A DNA stretch of 64,000 nt from Rhodobacter ferrooxidans (GCF_000176015.1 NZ_ACYY01000006.1:119979-183978), one strand, 5' to 3'; positions 53,296 to 62,641 are shown, counted from the stretch's first letter. Numbers and translations: made by a program. The notes: generated by a model not told the origin, from the letters alone.

Positions 53296-54084
53296 TCAAA
53301 CATGACCAATCGCCTCCAGAAAGCCGGTCAGGGCGGCTGCGGTGGCTTCGGGGGCCTCGATGCCGGGCAGGTGGCCGACACCGCGCAGCAGTTGGAACCG
53401 GCTGCCAAGGATCAGGTCGGCGGTTTCGCGCACGAGGTCCGGTGGGGTGGAGCCGTCTTCCGACCCCGCCAGCGCCAGTGTCGGCAGGGTCAGCCGGGCG
53501 GTGGTCTGGTAGAAATCGCTTCCCGCGATGGCGTGCGCGCAGCCGATATAGCCCTGCGGGTTGCAGCGGTTCAGCAGGTCGCGCCAGGGGGCGTCCAGCC
53601 CCGCCGCGCGGAAGCGGCGCGAGAACCAGCGTTGCATGGTGGGTTCGGCAATCGCCGCCATCCCGCCGGCCTGCACCTTGGCGATGCGGTCCTGCCATTG
53701 GCTGGCGATGCCGATGCGGGCGGCGGTGCCGGACAGCATCAGTGCGCGCACCTGATCGAGCCGTTTCACCGCCAGCCCCTGCGCCACCAGCCCGCCGATC
53801 GACAGCCCGACAAAGACGCAATCGCGCACAGCCAGATGATCCAGCAACCGCTCGGCATCACGCACCAGCGCGCCCATGGTGTAGGGCGGCGCGGGCACGT
53901 CCGATCCGCCATGGCCGCGCAGGTCGTAGCGGATCAGCCGCAAGGACCCGGGCAGCAGCGGCATCACCGCGTCCCAGATCGTCAGGTCCAGCCCCAGCGC
54001 GTGGGTGAACACCACCGCCGGGCCAGCGGCCGCGCCGTCGATGCGGTAGTTCAGGCGCAGGTCGGGCAGGTAGGCCAGCGGCAT
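53296..54084 (-). CDS. pcaD: 3-oxoadipate enol-lactonase-like hydrolase
   Basis: The 262-residue alpha/beta hydrolase has oxyanion-hole VVFTHALGLDLTIWD, the nucleophile elbow VGLSIGGLVAQGLA, and catalytic His in GVGHLPGIEAPEA. PcaD-like features are YDLRGHGGSDVPAPPYTM and CNPQGYIGCAHAIAGSDF. It would hydrolyse 3-oxoadipate enol-lactone in the beta-ketoadipate pathway, but no other pca genes are here, so a related lactone is possible. It starts three bases after the threonine dehydratase stop in the same operon. Confidence 0.82.
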   Translation of the reverse strand: MPLAYLPDLRLNYRIDGAAAGPAVVFTHALGLDLTIWDAVMPLLPGSLRLIRYDLRGHGGSDVPAPPYTMGALVRDAERLLDHLAVRDCVFVGLSIGGLVAQGLAVKRLDQVRALMLSGTAARIGIASQWQDRIAKVQAGGMAAIAEPTMQRWFSRRFRAAGLDAPWRDLLNRCNPQGYIGCAHAIAGSDFYQTTARLTLPTLALAGSEDGSTPPDLVRETADLILGSRFQLLRGVGHLPGIEAPEATAAALTGFLEAIGHV

Positions 54085-54087
54085 CGG

Positions 54088-55059
54088 CTACACCGGAAAA
54101 CGGGAAAGGGCGGTGGCAAAGGTCGCGGCATCGACATTGCCGCCGGTGGCGACGGCAATCACGTCCGGGCCGCTGATCTGGTCGGGCAGGAATAGCGCGG
54201 CGGCCAATGCCACGGCACCGCCCGGCTCCAGCACCAGTTTCAGCCGGGAAAACGCCAGTGCCATGGCGTGCAGGGCCTGATCGTCACTCACCACCAGACC
54301 GGGGCCACAAAGGCGTCGCAGGATGGGAAAGGTCAGCTTGCCGGGTTCCGGCGTAATGATGGCATCGCAGATCGAGCCGGTCAGCCGGGCGTTGCGTTGC
54401 GGCACCCCTAGGGCCAGACTGCGGGCGGTATCGTCAAAGCCTTCCGGCTCGCAGGGGCGGGCGCGAAAGCCGGTGCCCTCCAGCGCCAGGGCGATGCCAG
54501 CGGTCAACCCGCCACCGCCGCAGCACACCAGAACGTCTGCCTTTTCAATGGCTTCGGCGGTGGCCTGCTGGGCAATCTCCAGCCCGCAGGTGGCTTGCCC
54601 TGCAATCACCTGCGCGTCGTCGAAGGGCTTGATCAGGCTGAGGCCACGCGCCGCGGCCAGGCCCGAGCCGATGGCATCGCGGTCCTCGGTGGCGCGGTCA
54701 TACAGCACCACCTCGGCGCCCAAAGCGCGGGTGTTGGCGATCTTCAGGCGCGGCGCGTCGGCGGGCATGACGATGACGCAGGGCGCGCCGTGGCGGGCGG
54801 CGGCCAGCGCCACACCCTGCGCATGGTTGCCCGAGGAATAGGCGATCACGCCCCGCGCCAGCGCCTCCGGCGCAAGTGCGGACACCGCCGCCCAGCCGCC
54901 GCGGGCCTTGAACGATCCGGTATGTTGCAGACATTCGGCCTTCACCCAGACCCGGCGCCCGGCGATCTGGTCCAGAAACGGCGAGGACAGCAAGGGCGTG
55001 CGCCGCACATGGCCGTGCAACCGGGCGGCAGCGGCGCGGATCATCGCAAGGTCGGTCAT
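54088..55059 (-). CDS. Threonine/serine dehydratase (PLP)
   Basis: The 323-residue fold-type II PLP enzyme has the lysine in LQHTGSFKARGGWAAV, the phosphate loop CCGGGGLTAGIAL, and the Ser-loop YSSGNHAQGVALAAA. It lacks the C-terminal ACT domain of biosynthetic IlvA, so it is the catabolic or serine-racemase-like type, deaminating threonine or serine to 2-oxo acids. It overlaps the upstream alpha/beta hydrolase by four bases and is followed directly by the PcaD-like gene. Confidence 0.9.
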   Translation of the reverse strand: MTDLAMIRAAAARLHGHVRRTPLLSSPFLDQIAGRRVWVKAECLQHTGSFKARGGWAAVSALAPEALARGVIAYSSGNHAQGVALAAARHGAPCVIVMPADAPRLKIANTRALGAEVVLYDRATEDRDAIGSGLAAARGLSLIKPFDDAQVIAGQATCGLEIAQQATAEAIEKADVLVCCGGGGLTAGIALALEGTGFRARPCEPEGFDDTARSLALGVPQRNARLTGSICDAIITPEPGKLTFPILRRLCGPGLVVSDDQALHAMALAFSRLKLVLEPGGAVALAAALFLPDQISGPDVIAVATGGNVDAATFATALSRFPV

Positions 55060-55880
55060 GCCAGAGACCCAAGGAAAGTCGCAATCAGATCAAGGCTTTC
55101 CGGCTCGTCCAGAAACGGGATATGCGCCCGGCCCGGCACTTCGGCAAAGGCCATGTCGGGACGGCGGCGGCGCATCTCGGCCACCGTCTCGCGCGACAGC
55201 AGATCAGAATTGGCCCCCCGCAGCAGCGCCAGCGGCACCCCGGCGCAGGCGTCGAACAGCGGCCAGAGGTCGGTTTCCGGCCCCTGAAACCCGGTCAGAA
55301 ACGCCTCGCGCAGCGCCGGGTCATAGGTGATCTTCAGCCCGGCCTCGGTCTGCAGATAATGCAGCCGCGCTTCCTCCAGCCAGCGGCTTGCAGGCACGCC
55401 GTCAAATCCGGCCATGTTGCGCGGCAAGGCCTCGGCCAGTTCGGCATGGGTTTTCGCCCGCGGATTGCGGCCCACATAGTCGAAAATCCGCTCCAGCCCG
55501 GCGCGTTCGATCTTCGGGCCGATGTCGTTCAGGCACAACCCCAGCATCCGCCCCGGCGCCATCGCCGCAAGCACCATGCCGATCATCCCCCCGCGCGAGG
55601 TGCCCAGCACCGCCACCTTTCCCACCCCCAGAAGGTCCAGCAACGCCAGCGCGTCCTGCGCCTCTTGCGGCACGGTATAGCTGGCAGCCCCGGTCCAGGA
55701 ACTGCCGCCGCGCCCGCGATAATCCATGCGGATCAGCCGCAAGGGCGGCAGGTGCGGCGCCAGATAGTCAAAATCGCCCATGGTGCGGGTCAGGCCGGGC
55801 AGGCACAGCAGCGCCATGCCGCTGCCTTCGTCGCGGTAGGCCAGCCGCGCACCATCCTTGGTTGTGAAAATCTGGGTCAT
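55056..55880 (-). CDS. Alpha/beta hydrolase
   Basis: This 274-residue hydrolase has the oxyanion region LLCLPGLTRTMGDFDYLAP, nucleophile elbow LGTSRGGMIGMVLAA (G-T-S-R-G) and catalytic His in VPGRAHIPFLDEPESLDLI. The opening MTQIFTTKDGARLAYRDEG is typical. A longer start at 55889 lacks good spacing for the AGGA element. It is the first gene of a three-gene operon with the dehydratase and the PcaD-like enzyme. It is divergent from the ABC exporter. Confidence 0.88.
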   Translation of the reverse strand: MTQIFTTKDGARLAYRDEGSGMALLCLPGLTRTMGDFDYLAPHLPPLRLIRMDYRGRGGSSWTGAASYTVPQEAQDALALLDLLGVGKVAVLGTSRGGMIGMVLAAMAPGRMLGLCLNDIGPKIERAGLERIFDYVGRNPRAKTHAELAEALPRNMAGFDGVPASRWLEEARLHYLQTEAGLKITYDPALREAFLTGFQGPETDLWPLFDACAGVPLALLRGANSDLLSRETVAEMRRRRPDMAFAEVPGRAHIPFLDEPESLDLIATFLGSLA

Positions 55881-56017
55881 CGGCTGCATCCTGTGGGTCT
55901 GCCGCGAAAGTGGCACAGCGCACGTGAAGGTGAAAGGGGCTGCCGCCACGCCAAGGCTTGCCGGGGCGGCTGTCAGCGCATAAACCCGGTCGCGGAACCC
56001 GAGGAGCAGAAAACCAC

Positions 56018-57814
56018 ATGTCCAGAAGCATGGCCCGCGGGCTGGAGACCAAGGAAGAGCGTCCGACCTCGCGCAAGGTCGGCGCCCTGCGCGGGCTGAT
56101 GCCGTTTCTGGCCCCCTACCGGACGCTGACCACCGCGGCGCTGGTGGCGCTGGTTCTAACGGCGGCGATCAGCCTGATCCTTCCCCTGGCGGTGCGCCGG
56201 GTGGTCGATGGCTTTGCCGCCGACAATGCATCGCTGCTGGACCAGTATTTCGCCGCCGCTTTGGTGATTGCCGCCCTGTTGGCGCTTGGCACCGGCCTGC
56301 GCTACTATCTTGTCACCCGGCTGGGCGAGCGGGTGGTGGCCGATATCCGCCGCGCGCTGTTTGATCGGGTCATGGGCATGAGCCCTGCGTTTTTCGAACG
56401 CATCCTGACTGGCGAGGTTCTTAGCCGCCTGACCACCGACACCACGCTGATCCTGTCGGTGATCGGCACCTCGGTATCGGTGGCGCTGCGCAACCTGTTG
56501 CTGCTGGTCGGCGGCATGGCCTTCCTGATGTTCACCTCGGCCAAGCTGACCGGCCTCGTGCTGCTGATCGTGCCGGCCGTGGTGATCCCGATCATCGTGC
56601 TGGGCCGCCGCTTGCGGGTGCTGAGCCGCGAGAATCAGGACTGGATCGCGGCGTCTTCGGGCAATGCCTCGGAGGCCTTGCTGTCGGTGCAGGCGGTGCA
56701 GGCCTTCACCAACGTCGATCGCGCCCGCGCCACCTTTGGCAATGTCACGGAAAAATCCTACGAATCTGCGAAAAAGCGTATCGGCACGCGGGCGCTGATG
56801 ACGGTGATCGTGATCTTTCTGGTGTTCACCGGCATTGTCGGCGTGCTGTGGATCGGCGCGCGTGACGTGCGCGATGGCACCATGAGCCCGGGCCAACTGG
56901 TGCAGTTCCTGATCTATGCGGTGATGGTTTCCGGCGCCGTGGGGGCGCTGTCGGAAATCTGGGGCGAGATTCAGCGGGCTGCCGGGGCGACCGAGCGGCT
57001 GGTGGAGCTGCTGCACACCGTCGATCCGGTGCAAGACCCGGCGCAACCCCGCGCCCTGCCGCGGCCGGTGCGTGGCGAGATCAGCTTTGAGGGCGTGCAT
57101 TTCCAATACCCGGCCCGCCCCGGCGTCTCGGCGCTGGACGGGGTCGATCTGCATGTGATGCCCGGCGAGACCGTCGCCTTGGTCGGGCCTTCGGGGGCTG
57201 GCAAGACCACCATCCTGCAACTCTTGCTGCGGTTCTACGACCCGCAACAGGGCGCTGTGAAACTGGACGGCATTGATCTGCGCGAGATGTCCCGCGGTGA
57301 TTTCCGCCGCGCCATGGCGCTGGTGCCGCAAGACCCGGTGATCTTTGCGGCCTCGGCGCGCGAGAACATCCGCTTTGGCCGCCCCGACGCCACCGATGCC
57401 GAGATCGAGGCCGCCGCCCGCGCCGCCGCCGCGCATGATTTCCTGGCCGCACTGCCGGAAGGCTATGACACCTACGTGGGCGAGCGTGGCGTGATGCTGT
57501 CGGGCGGCCAGAAGCAGCGCGTGGCCATCGCCCGCGCCATCCTGCGCGATGCCCGCGTGCTGGTGCTGGACGAGGCCACCTCGGCGCTGGATGCCGAAAG
57601 CGAGCGGCTGGTGCAGGCGGCGGTCGAACGGCTGTCCGAAGGCCGCACCACCATCGTGGTGGCGCACCGTCTGGCCACGGTGAAACGCGCTGACCGCATC
57701 GTGGTGTTCGATCAGGGCCGCATCGTCGCCACCGGCACCCATGACGCGCTGGTGGCCGAAGGCGGGCTTTACGCGCATCTGGCCAAGCTGCAATTCACCG
57801 ACGGGCTGATCTAG
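56018..57814 (+). CDS. ABC exporter (fused permease/ATPase, MsbA-like)
   Basis: This 598-residue half-transporter has six helices in the first 320 residues (LTTAALVALVLTAAISLILPLAV onwards) and an ATPase domain with Walker A GPSGAGKTT, Q-loop LVPQDPVIF, signature MLSGGQKQRVAIARA, Walker B VLVLDEATSALD and H-loop VVAHRLATVKRAD. It acts as a homodimer exporting lipids or drugs. The sequence GISALDGVDLHVMPGETVALVG is typical of MsbA/BmrA. The start follows GAGGAGC. It is followed by copy 6 of the 3'-end motif. Confidence 0.93.
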   Translation: MSRSMARGLETKEERPTSRKVGALRGLMPFLAPYRTLTTAALVALVLTAAISLILPLAVRRVVDGFAADNASLLDQYFAAALVIAALLALGTGLRYYLVTRLGERVVADIRRALFDRVMGMSPAFFERILTGEVLSRLTTDTTLILSVIGTSVSVALRNLLLLVGGMAFLMFTSAKLTGLVLLIVPAVVIPIIVLGRRLRVLSRENQDWIAASSGNASEALLSVQAVQAFTNVDRARATFGNVTEKSYESAKKRIGTRALMTVIVIFLVFTGIVGVLWIGARDVRDGTMSPGQLVQFLIYAVMVSGAVGALSEIWGEIQRAAGATERLVELLHTVDPVQDPAQPRALPRPVRGEISFEGVHFQYPARPGVSALDGVDLHVMPGETVALVGPSGAGKTTILQLLLRFYDPQQGAVKLDGIDLREMSRGDFRRAMALVPQDPVIFAASARENIRFGRPDATDAEIEAAARAAAAHDFLAALPEGYDTYVGERGVMLSGGQKQRVAIARAILRDARVLVLDEATSALDAESERLVQAAVERLSEGRTTIVVAHRLATVKRADRIVVFDQGRIVATGTHDALVAEGGLYAHLAKLQFTDGLI

Positions 57815-57829
57815 CCGCGCTGCCTTGGG

Positions 57830-57877
57830 CTTCTTCTCTGCGAAAATATCCCAGGGGTCCGGGGGCAGCGCCCCCGG
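57830..57877 (+). repeat. 3'-end motif copy 6 (hairpin type)
   Basis: A degenerate CTTCTTCTCTGCG, AAATATCCC, GGGTCC and a hairpin at 57859-57877 (CCGGGGGC, AGC, GCCCCCGG), identical in sequence to the copy-2 hairpin. It starts about 15 bases after the ABC exporter stop. Confidence 0.75.
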
Positions 57878-58054
57878 CGCGTTCCGCGTTCCCGTCCCAA
57901 GGGGGAAATCCCCGCTGCTTTTCCCCCCCAATACCCGCACCTTTCTGACGCTGCGGAAAATCCGCGCGGTTTTCCTTGCCCCATGCGGCAAAACTCCGCA
58001 TCCTTGGCACTAACGATACCCCGCGCCGAACGCGGGGGCTGGGGAGGAGACACC

Positions 58055-59947
58055 ATGGGAAGTTTCGCCACGCTGGGCGATCTGAAGGCGATTGAAGCCG
58101 CGGCCCCATGGGCCGAGCGCGGTATTCCGCCGACGATGTATCAGTTCCTGACCGAGACGAAAAACCGCCACGGCGACCGCCCGGCGGTGTCGTTCCAGTT
58201 GCAGTCGGGCGCCGACGATCCGGCGAAAACCCTGACCTGGGCCGAATTGCATGGCCGCGTGACGCAAGCCGCCAACCTGTTCCGCAGCCTTGGTGTCGGT
58301 GAAAAGGATGTGGTGGCCTTTGTGCTGCCGAACTCGCTTGAAACCGTGATCACCCTGCTGGGCGGGGCGGTGGCGGGCATCGTCAACCCGATCAACCCGC
58401 TGCTGGAACCCGAACAGATCAGCGCCATCCTGCGCGAGACCGGCGCGAAAGTGGTGGTGACGCTGAAGGCCTTTCCCAAAACGGAACTGGCGCAACGCGT
58501 GGGCGAGGCGGTGAAATTCGCGCCCTCGGTGCGCACTGTGGTCGAGGTCGATCTGGTGCGCTACCTGACGCCGCCGAAAAGCTGGATCGTGCCGCTGATC
58601 CGGCCGAAAAACCCGGTCAGCCATGTCGCCAACACCAAGTGCTTTCATGTCGAGATGAAGAAACACTCGGCCGAGCGCCTGAGTTTCACCGACAACCCGA
58701 CCGACCGGATTGCCGCCTATTTCCACACCGGCGGCACCACCGGCATGCCGAAAGTGGCGCAGCACAAGGTGTCGGGGATGATCTACAACGGCTGGCTGGG
58801 TGCCACGCTGATGTTCCAGCCCAGCGACGTGGTGATGTGCCCGCTGCCGCTGTTTCATGTGTTCGCGGCCTACCCGGTGCTGATGTCGATGATCGCCTCT
58901 GGCGCGCATCTGGTGCTGCCGACGCCCGCGGGCTATCGCGGCGACGGTGTGTTCGACAATTTCTGGAAGCTGATCGCGCGCTGGAAATCGACCTATGTGA
59001 TCACCGTGCCGACGGCGCTGGCGGCGCTGATGCAGCGGCCGATCAACGCCGACGTCAGCACCCTGCGCGGGGTGTTTTCAGGCTCCGCGGCGCTGCCGAT
59101 CGAGCTTTACAACCGGTTCGAGAAAGCCACCGGCGTGCAGATCATCGAAGGCTACGGGCTGACCGAATGCACGTGCCTCGTGTCGATCAACCCGCCGGAC
59201 GGGGTGAAGAAGATCGGCTCGGTCGGCTTGCCCTTCCCCTATACCACGGTGCGGATCCTGCACACCAATGGCGATGGCGAGGTGCTGCGGGAATGTGGGG
59301 TGGATGAGGTGGGCGAGATTTGCGTCTCGAACCCCGGGGTGCTGGAAGGCTCGACCTACACCGAGGTGGACAAGAACCGCGGGCTGTTCGCTGAGGGGCG
59401 GTTTCTGCGCACTGGCGATCTGGGGCGGATGGACGGCGATGGCTATCTGTTCATCACCGGTCGGGCCAAGGATCTGATCATCCGCGGTGGCCACAACATT
59501 GATCCGGCGGTGATCGAAGAGGCGATGATCGGCCACGAGGCGGTGTCTTTCGTCGGCGCCATCGGCCAACCCGATGCTTTCGCAGGCGAATTGCCCTGCG
59601 CCTATGTCGAGCTGGTCGGCGGGGCGACGGTCACTTCGGAGCAGTTGATGGACTATGCCAAGCTGCATATCCGCGAACGCGCGGCGGTGCCCAAGCATAT
59701 CGAGGTGCTGGACGAGTTGCCGAAAACCGCGGTGGGCAAGGTGTTCAAGCCCGACCTGCGCCGCCGCGCCATCATCCGGGTCTATGACGCGGCGCTGACC
59801 GAGGCGGGTTTGCCGGTGCGGGTGGCGGCGGTGGTCGAGGACAAGAAACGCGGGCTGGTGGCAAAGCTGACCCGCGCGCCGGGGGTCGAGGATGCGGCGG
59901 TGACGGCGGTGCTGGGCAGCTTTACCGGGCCGTGGGATTGGGCCTGA
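58055..59947 (+). CDS. AMP-forming acyl-CoA synthetase
   Basis: The 630-residue ANL enzyme activates a carboxylic acid with ATP and CoA. Motifs: HTGGTTGMPKVAQHK (A3), GYGLTECTCLV (A5), RTGDLGRMDGDGYLFITGRAKDLIIRGGHNI (A7/A8) and AVGKVFKPDLRR with the catalytic lysine (A10). The fatty-acid chain length cannot be read; the N-terminal PTMYQFLTETKNRHGDRPAVSFQ resembles medium/long-chain or benzoate-type synthetases. The start follows GGAGG at 58042. No beta-oxidation genes are adjacent. Confidence 0.92.
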   Translation: MGSFATLGDLKAIEAAAPWAERGIPPTMYQFLTETKNRHGDRPAVSFQLQSGADDPAKTLTWAELHGRVTQAANLFRSLGVGEKDVVAFVLPNSLETVITLLGGAVAGIVNPINPLLEPEQISAILRETGAKVVVTLKAFPKTELAQRVGEAVKFAPSVRTVVEVDLVRYLTPPKSWIVPLIRPKNPVSHVANTKCFHVEMKKHSAERLSFTDNPTDRIAAYFHTGGTTGMPKVAQHKVSGMIYNGWLGATLMFQPSDVVMCPLPLFHVFAAYPVLMSMIASGAHLVLPTPAGYRGDGVFDNFWKLIARWKSTYVITVPTALAALMQRPINADVSTLRGVFSGSAALPIELYNRFEKATGVQIIEGYGLTECTCLVSINPPDGVKKIGSVGLPFPYTTVRILHTNGDGEVLRECGVDEVGEICVSNPGVLEGSTYTEVDKNRGLFAEGRFLRTGDLGRMDGDGYLFITGRAKDLIIRGGHNIDPAVIEEAMIGHEAVSFVGAIGQPDAFAGELPCAYVELVGGATVTSEQLMDYAKLHIRERAAVPKHIEVLDELPKTAVGKVFKPDLRRRAIIRVYDAALTEAGLPVRVAAVVEDKKRGLVAKLTRAPGVEDAAVTAVLGSFTGPWDWA

Positions 59948-59950
59948 GCG

Positions 59951-60020
59951 CCGGGGGAGGGGCTGTCTGCCCCTCCCCCGGACCCCCACCCCCGAGGATA
60001 TTTTTGAACAGATGAAAGGG
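59951..60020 (-). repeat. 3'-end motif copy 7 (hairpin type)
   Basis: On the minus strand, CATCTGTTC and AAATATCC begin one to four bases after the dtd stop, then GGGTCC and a perfect 13-bp hairpin at 59951-59981 (loop AGACA on this strand). It also lies at the end of the convergent acyl-CoA synthetase gene. Confidence 0.8.
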
Positions 60021-60021
60021 T

Positions 60022-60459
60022 TCAGGTTTCCAGCCAGATGGTGACCGGGCCGTCATTGGTCAGCGACACGCGCATGTCGGCGCCGAAGCTGCCGTTGGCG
60101 GTGGCGATGCCTTCGGCCTGCATTCTGGTGGTGAAGTAGGTGTAGAGGTCGCGGCCACGGTCGGGGGCGGCGGCGGTGGAAAAGCCGGGGCGGTTGCCGC
60201 GGCTGGTATCGGCGGCCAGGGTGAACTGGCTGACAATCAGCGCCGCGCCGCTGGTGTCTTTCAGCGACAGGTTCATCTTGCCCGCGGCATCCTTGAAGAT
60301 GCGCAGTTTGGCGATTTTCGCGGCGAGTTGGTCAGCCTGCGCCTCGGTATCGCCCTGCATGGCGCAGATCAGGATCAAGAGGCCGGGGCCGATTTCACCG
60401 ATGGTCTGGCCATCGACCGCCACTGCAGCCTGGCTGACGCGCTGGATAAGGGCGCGCAT
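60022..60459 (-). CDS. dtd: D-aminoacyl-tRNA deacylase
   Basis: The 145-residue enzyme removes D-amino acids (and Gly) from tRNAs. Motifs [49 protein letters not shown] (S-Q-F-T) and [15 protein letters not shown] (N-x-G-P) are conserved. It is coupled to the sugar kinase: the kinase stop codon abuts its start. Confidence 0.96.
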   Translation of the reverse strand: MRALIQRVSQAAVAVDGQTIGEIGPGLLILICAMQGDTEAQADQLAAKIAKLRIFKDAAGKMNLSLKDTSGAALIVSQFTLAADTSRGNRPGFSTAAAPDRGRDLYTYFTTRMQAEGIATANGSFGADMRVSLTNDGPVTIWLET

Positions 60460-61380
60460 TTAAAGCTCGTGGACCCAGGGCGGGTTGGCACCGGGGCGGC
60501 TGACGGTGATGGCGGCGGCGCGGGTGCCAAGTGACAGGGCGGCATCCAGCGTGGCGTCTGGCAGGGCAGCAAGTGCGGGTTTGGTCAGCGCGCCTGCGGC
60601 ATGTAGCGCGGCCAGCACGCCGGCGTTGAAGGTGTCACCGGCGCCGACGGTATCGGCCACCTTGACCGGGCTGGCGGCGACAAAGCGGTCTTGCGTGGCG
60701 GTGATGGCGCGGGCGCCTTTGGCGCCTTCGGTCAGGAACAACAGGCGCGGGCCGGTGGCAAGGATTTGCCGCGCCAGGGTGACCGGATCACCGGCGCCTT
60801 GAAGCCAGTGCAGGTCTTCGTCGCTGAGTTTCACGATGTCGGCGCGGGCCATCATCCGCGCGATGCGGGCGCGGTAGGGGCCCTGGTCGGTGATGAAGCC
60901 GGGGCGGATGTTGGGGTCGATCATGGTGACGCGGGTCGGGGCCTCGCGGGCCTGCAGCGCGTCATAGGTGCTGGCGGCGGGGTCGTTGACCAGGGAGATG
61001 CCGCCGAAGAACAGGGTGGTGACCGCAGGTGGCAGGTTGGGCAGGTCGGTCAGGGCCAGCATGCGGCCAGCGGTATTCTCGTCATAGAAGGCATAGGTGG
61101 CCTGGCCGTTCACCAGTTTCACGAAGGCCACGGTGGTGGGGCGAGGCGAGCGGGCGCAGAAGCTGGTATCGACCTTCGAGGCCTCCAGCGTCTGCGTCAG
61201 AATCTCGCCCAGCATGTCGGTGGACAGGCCCGAGAAGAACCCCGCCGGGGCGCCAAGGCGGCCCAGGGCGATGGCGGTGTTGAACACCGCGCCCCCGGCG
61301 TAGGGCGCGAAGGCGGGTTCGCCCTCGGTGCTGGTGCGGGGCAGCATGTCGATCAGGGCTTCGCCGCAGCTGAGGATCAT
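60460..61380 (-). CDS. PfkB-family sugar kinase (fructokinase-like)
   Basis: The 306-residue ribokinase-fold enzyme phosphorylates a sugar. Marks are MILSCGEALIDMLPR, GAVFNTAIALGRLGAPAGFFSGLSTD and DTVGAGDTFNAGVLAALHAAG with the catalytic Asp. The start at 61380 matches the usual MILxCGEALIDMLP opening; ATG codons at 61404 and 61389 are alternatives. Its stop abuts dtd. The specific sugar is unknown; fructose is the default for the family. Confidence 0.88.
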   Translation of the reverse strand: MILSCGEALIDMLPRTSTEGEPAFAPYAGGAVFNTAIALGRLGAPAGFFSGLSTDMLGEILTQTLEASKVDTSFCARSPRPTTVAFVKLVNGQATYAFYDENTAGRMLALTDLPNLPPAVTTLFFGGISLVNDPAASTYDALQAREAPTRVTMIDPNIRPGFITDQGPYRARIARMMARADIVKLSDEDLHWLQGAGDPVTLARQILATGPRLLFLTEGAKGARAITATQDRFVAASPVKVADTVGAGDTFNAGVLAALHAAGALTKPALAALPDATLDAALSLGTRAAAITVSRPGANPPWVHEL

Positions 61381-61471
61381 CGGGGCCATCCGGGTTAGTT
61401 GCATGGGCTTTCTAGCCGATGCCGGGGGGGGCGCGCAATCGGCTGCGGGAATCGCCGCGATTGCGCGCGGC

Positions 61472-62449
61472 TCAGGCCTTGGTGAAATACGGCGCGAGGT
61501 TCGCCCGCACCCGGTCCAGCGGCGTGGCACCGCTGCTGTCGGGCACGAAGGTCTGGCCGGTGATCGCCTGATAGGCGTCGATATAGACCTGAGCTGTGGC
61601 GGCGATCATCTCGGCCGGAATCTCGGGGATCGGGTCGTGGTAGGGGTCGCAGCGGGCGGCCACCCAGGAGCGGATCACGTCCTTGTCGAAGCTGGGCGGG
61701 CGGCTGCCGTTGGCGAAGGCCTCGGCGTAGCCCGAAGCGATCCAGTAGCGCGAGCTGTCCGGCGTGTGAATTTCATCGGCCAGCTTGATGGTGCCTGCGG
61801 CGTCGGTTCCAAACTCGTATTTGGTATCCACGAGGATCAGCCCGCGTTTGGCGGCGATCTGCTGGCCGCGGGCGAACAGCGCCAGCGAGACGGCGGCCAC
61901 CTCGTCCCATTGCGCCTGGGTCAGCAGGCCTTGCGCCACGATTTCCGTGGCGGTCAGCGGCTCGTCATGGCCGCCGTCGAAGGCTTTCGAGGTGGGGGTG
62001 ATGATCGGCGCGGGCAGGGCCTGATTGTCGCGCAAGCCGTCGGGCAGGCTATGGCCATACATCTGCCGCGCCCCCTGCTTGTAAAGCGTCAGCACCGAGG
62101 TGCCGGTGGTGCCCGCAAGGTAGCCGCGCACCACAATCTCCACCGGCAGGATGGTCAGATGCTCGCCGATCACCACGTTGGGGTCGGGATAGGACAGCAC
62201 ATGGTTGGGGCAGATATCGGCGGTCCGGTCGAACCAGAACCGCGCCACTTGCGTCAGCACCTGGCCCTTCCACGGGATCGCCGCCAGAATCCGGTCGAAG
62301 GCCGAGATGCGGTCCGAGGAAATCAGGATGCGGCGCGGGCCGTGGGTGGCGTCGGCGGGCAGGTCGTAGCAATCGCGCACCTTGCCGTAATAGGGGTTCG
62401 GCAGTTCGGCGATATGGGCGTGGTCGAGGACACGGGAAAGGTCGGGCAT
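61472..62449 (-). CDS. purC: Long-form SAICAR synthetase (PurC)
   Basis: The 325-residue enzyme makes SAICAR from CAIR and aspartate in purine synthesis. Motifs [48 protein letters not shown] and [33 protein letters not shown] are clear. At 325 residues it is the long (ADE1-like) form, about 70 residues longer than the usual short bacterial PurC of roughly 250. The start follows GGAGGCTGCC. Whether a second, short purC exists elsewhere cannot be seen. Confidence 0.93.
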   Translation of the reverse strand: MPDLSRVLDHAHIAELPNPYYGKVRDCYDLPADATHGPRRILISSDRISAFDRILAAIPWKGQVLTQVARFWFDRTADICPNHVLSYPDPNVVIGEHLTILPVEIVVRGYLAGTTGTSVLTLYKQGARQMYGHSLPDGLRDNQALPAPIITPTSKAFDGGHDEPLTATEIVAQGLLTQAQWDEVAAVSLALFARGQQIAAKRGLILVDTKYEFGTDAAGTIKLADEIHTPDSSRYWIASGYAEAFANGSRPPSFDKDVIRSWVAARCDPYHDPIPEIPAEMIAATAQVYIDAYQAITGQTFVPDSSGATPLDRVRANLAPYFTKA

Positions 62450-62554
62450 CGGCAGCCTCCGCAGGGTTGCCCGTTCTATCGGGCGGGGCGGCGGCGGAGT
62501 CAACCATGCCCGGCCGCTCTTCAAGCCCGCCGGGCTTTCATCGCTGTGCCTGCG

Positions 62555-62583
62555 GCTTCATCTGTTCCTAAATATCCCCCGCG
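62555..62583 (+). repeat. 3'-end motif copy 8 (plus orientation, unpaired with a gene)
   Basis: CTTCATCTGTTCC and AAATATCCCCC with GCGGAGC follow no plus-strand gene; it forms an inverted pair with copy 9, about 22 bases away. It is the only copy of the nine not placed after a stop codon. Confidence 0.7.
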
Positions 62584-62605
62584 GAGCGTCTGGCGGAAAG
62601 GCCGG

Positions 62606-62641
62606 GAGCCTCCGGCGGGGATATTTGAAAACAGATGAAAG
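62606..62641 (-). repeat. 3'-end motif copy 9 (GCCGGAGGC type)
   Basis: On the minus strand, CATCTGTTTTC, AAATATCCCC and GCCGGAGGCTCCC begin six bases after the stop of the zinc-ribbon gene. With copy 8 it makes an inverted repeat spanning 62555-62641. Confidence 0.75.
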
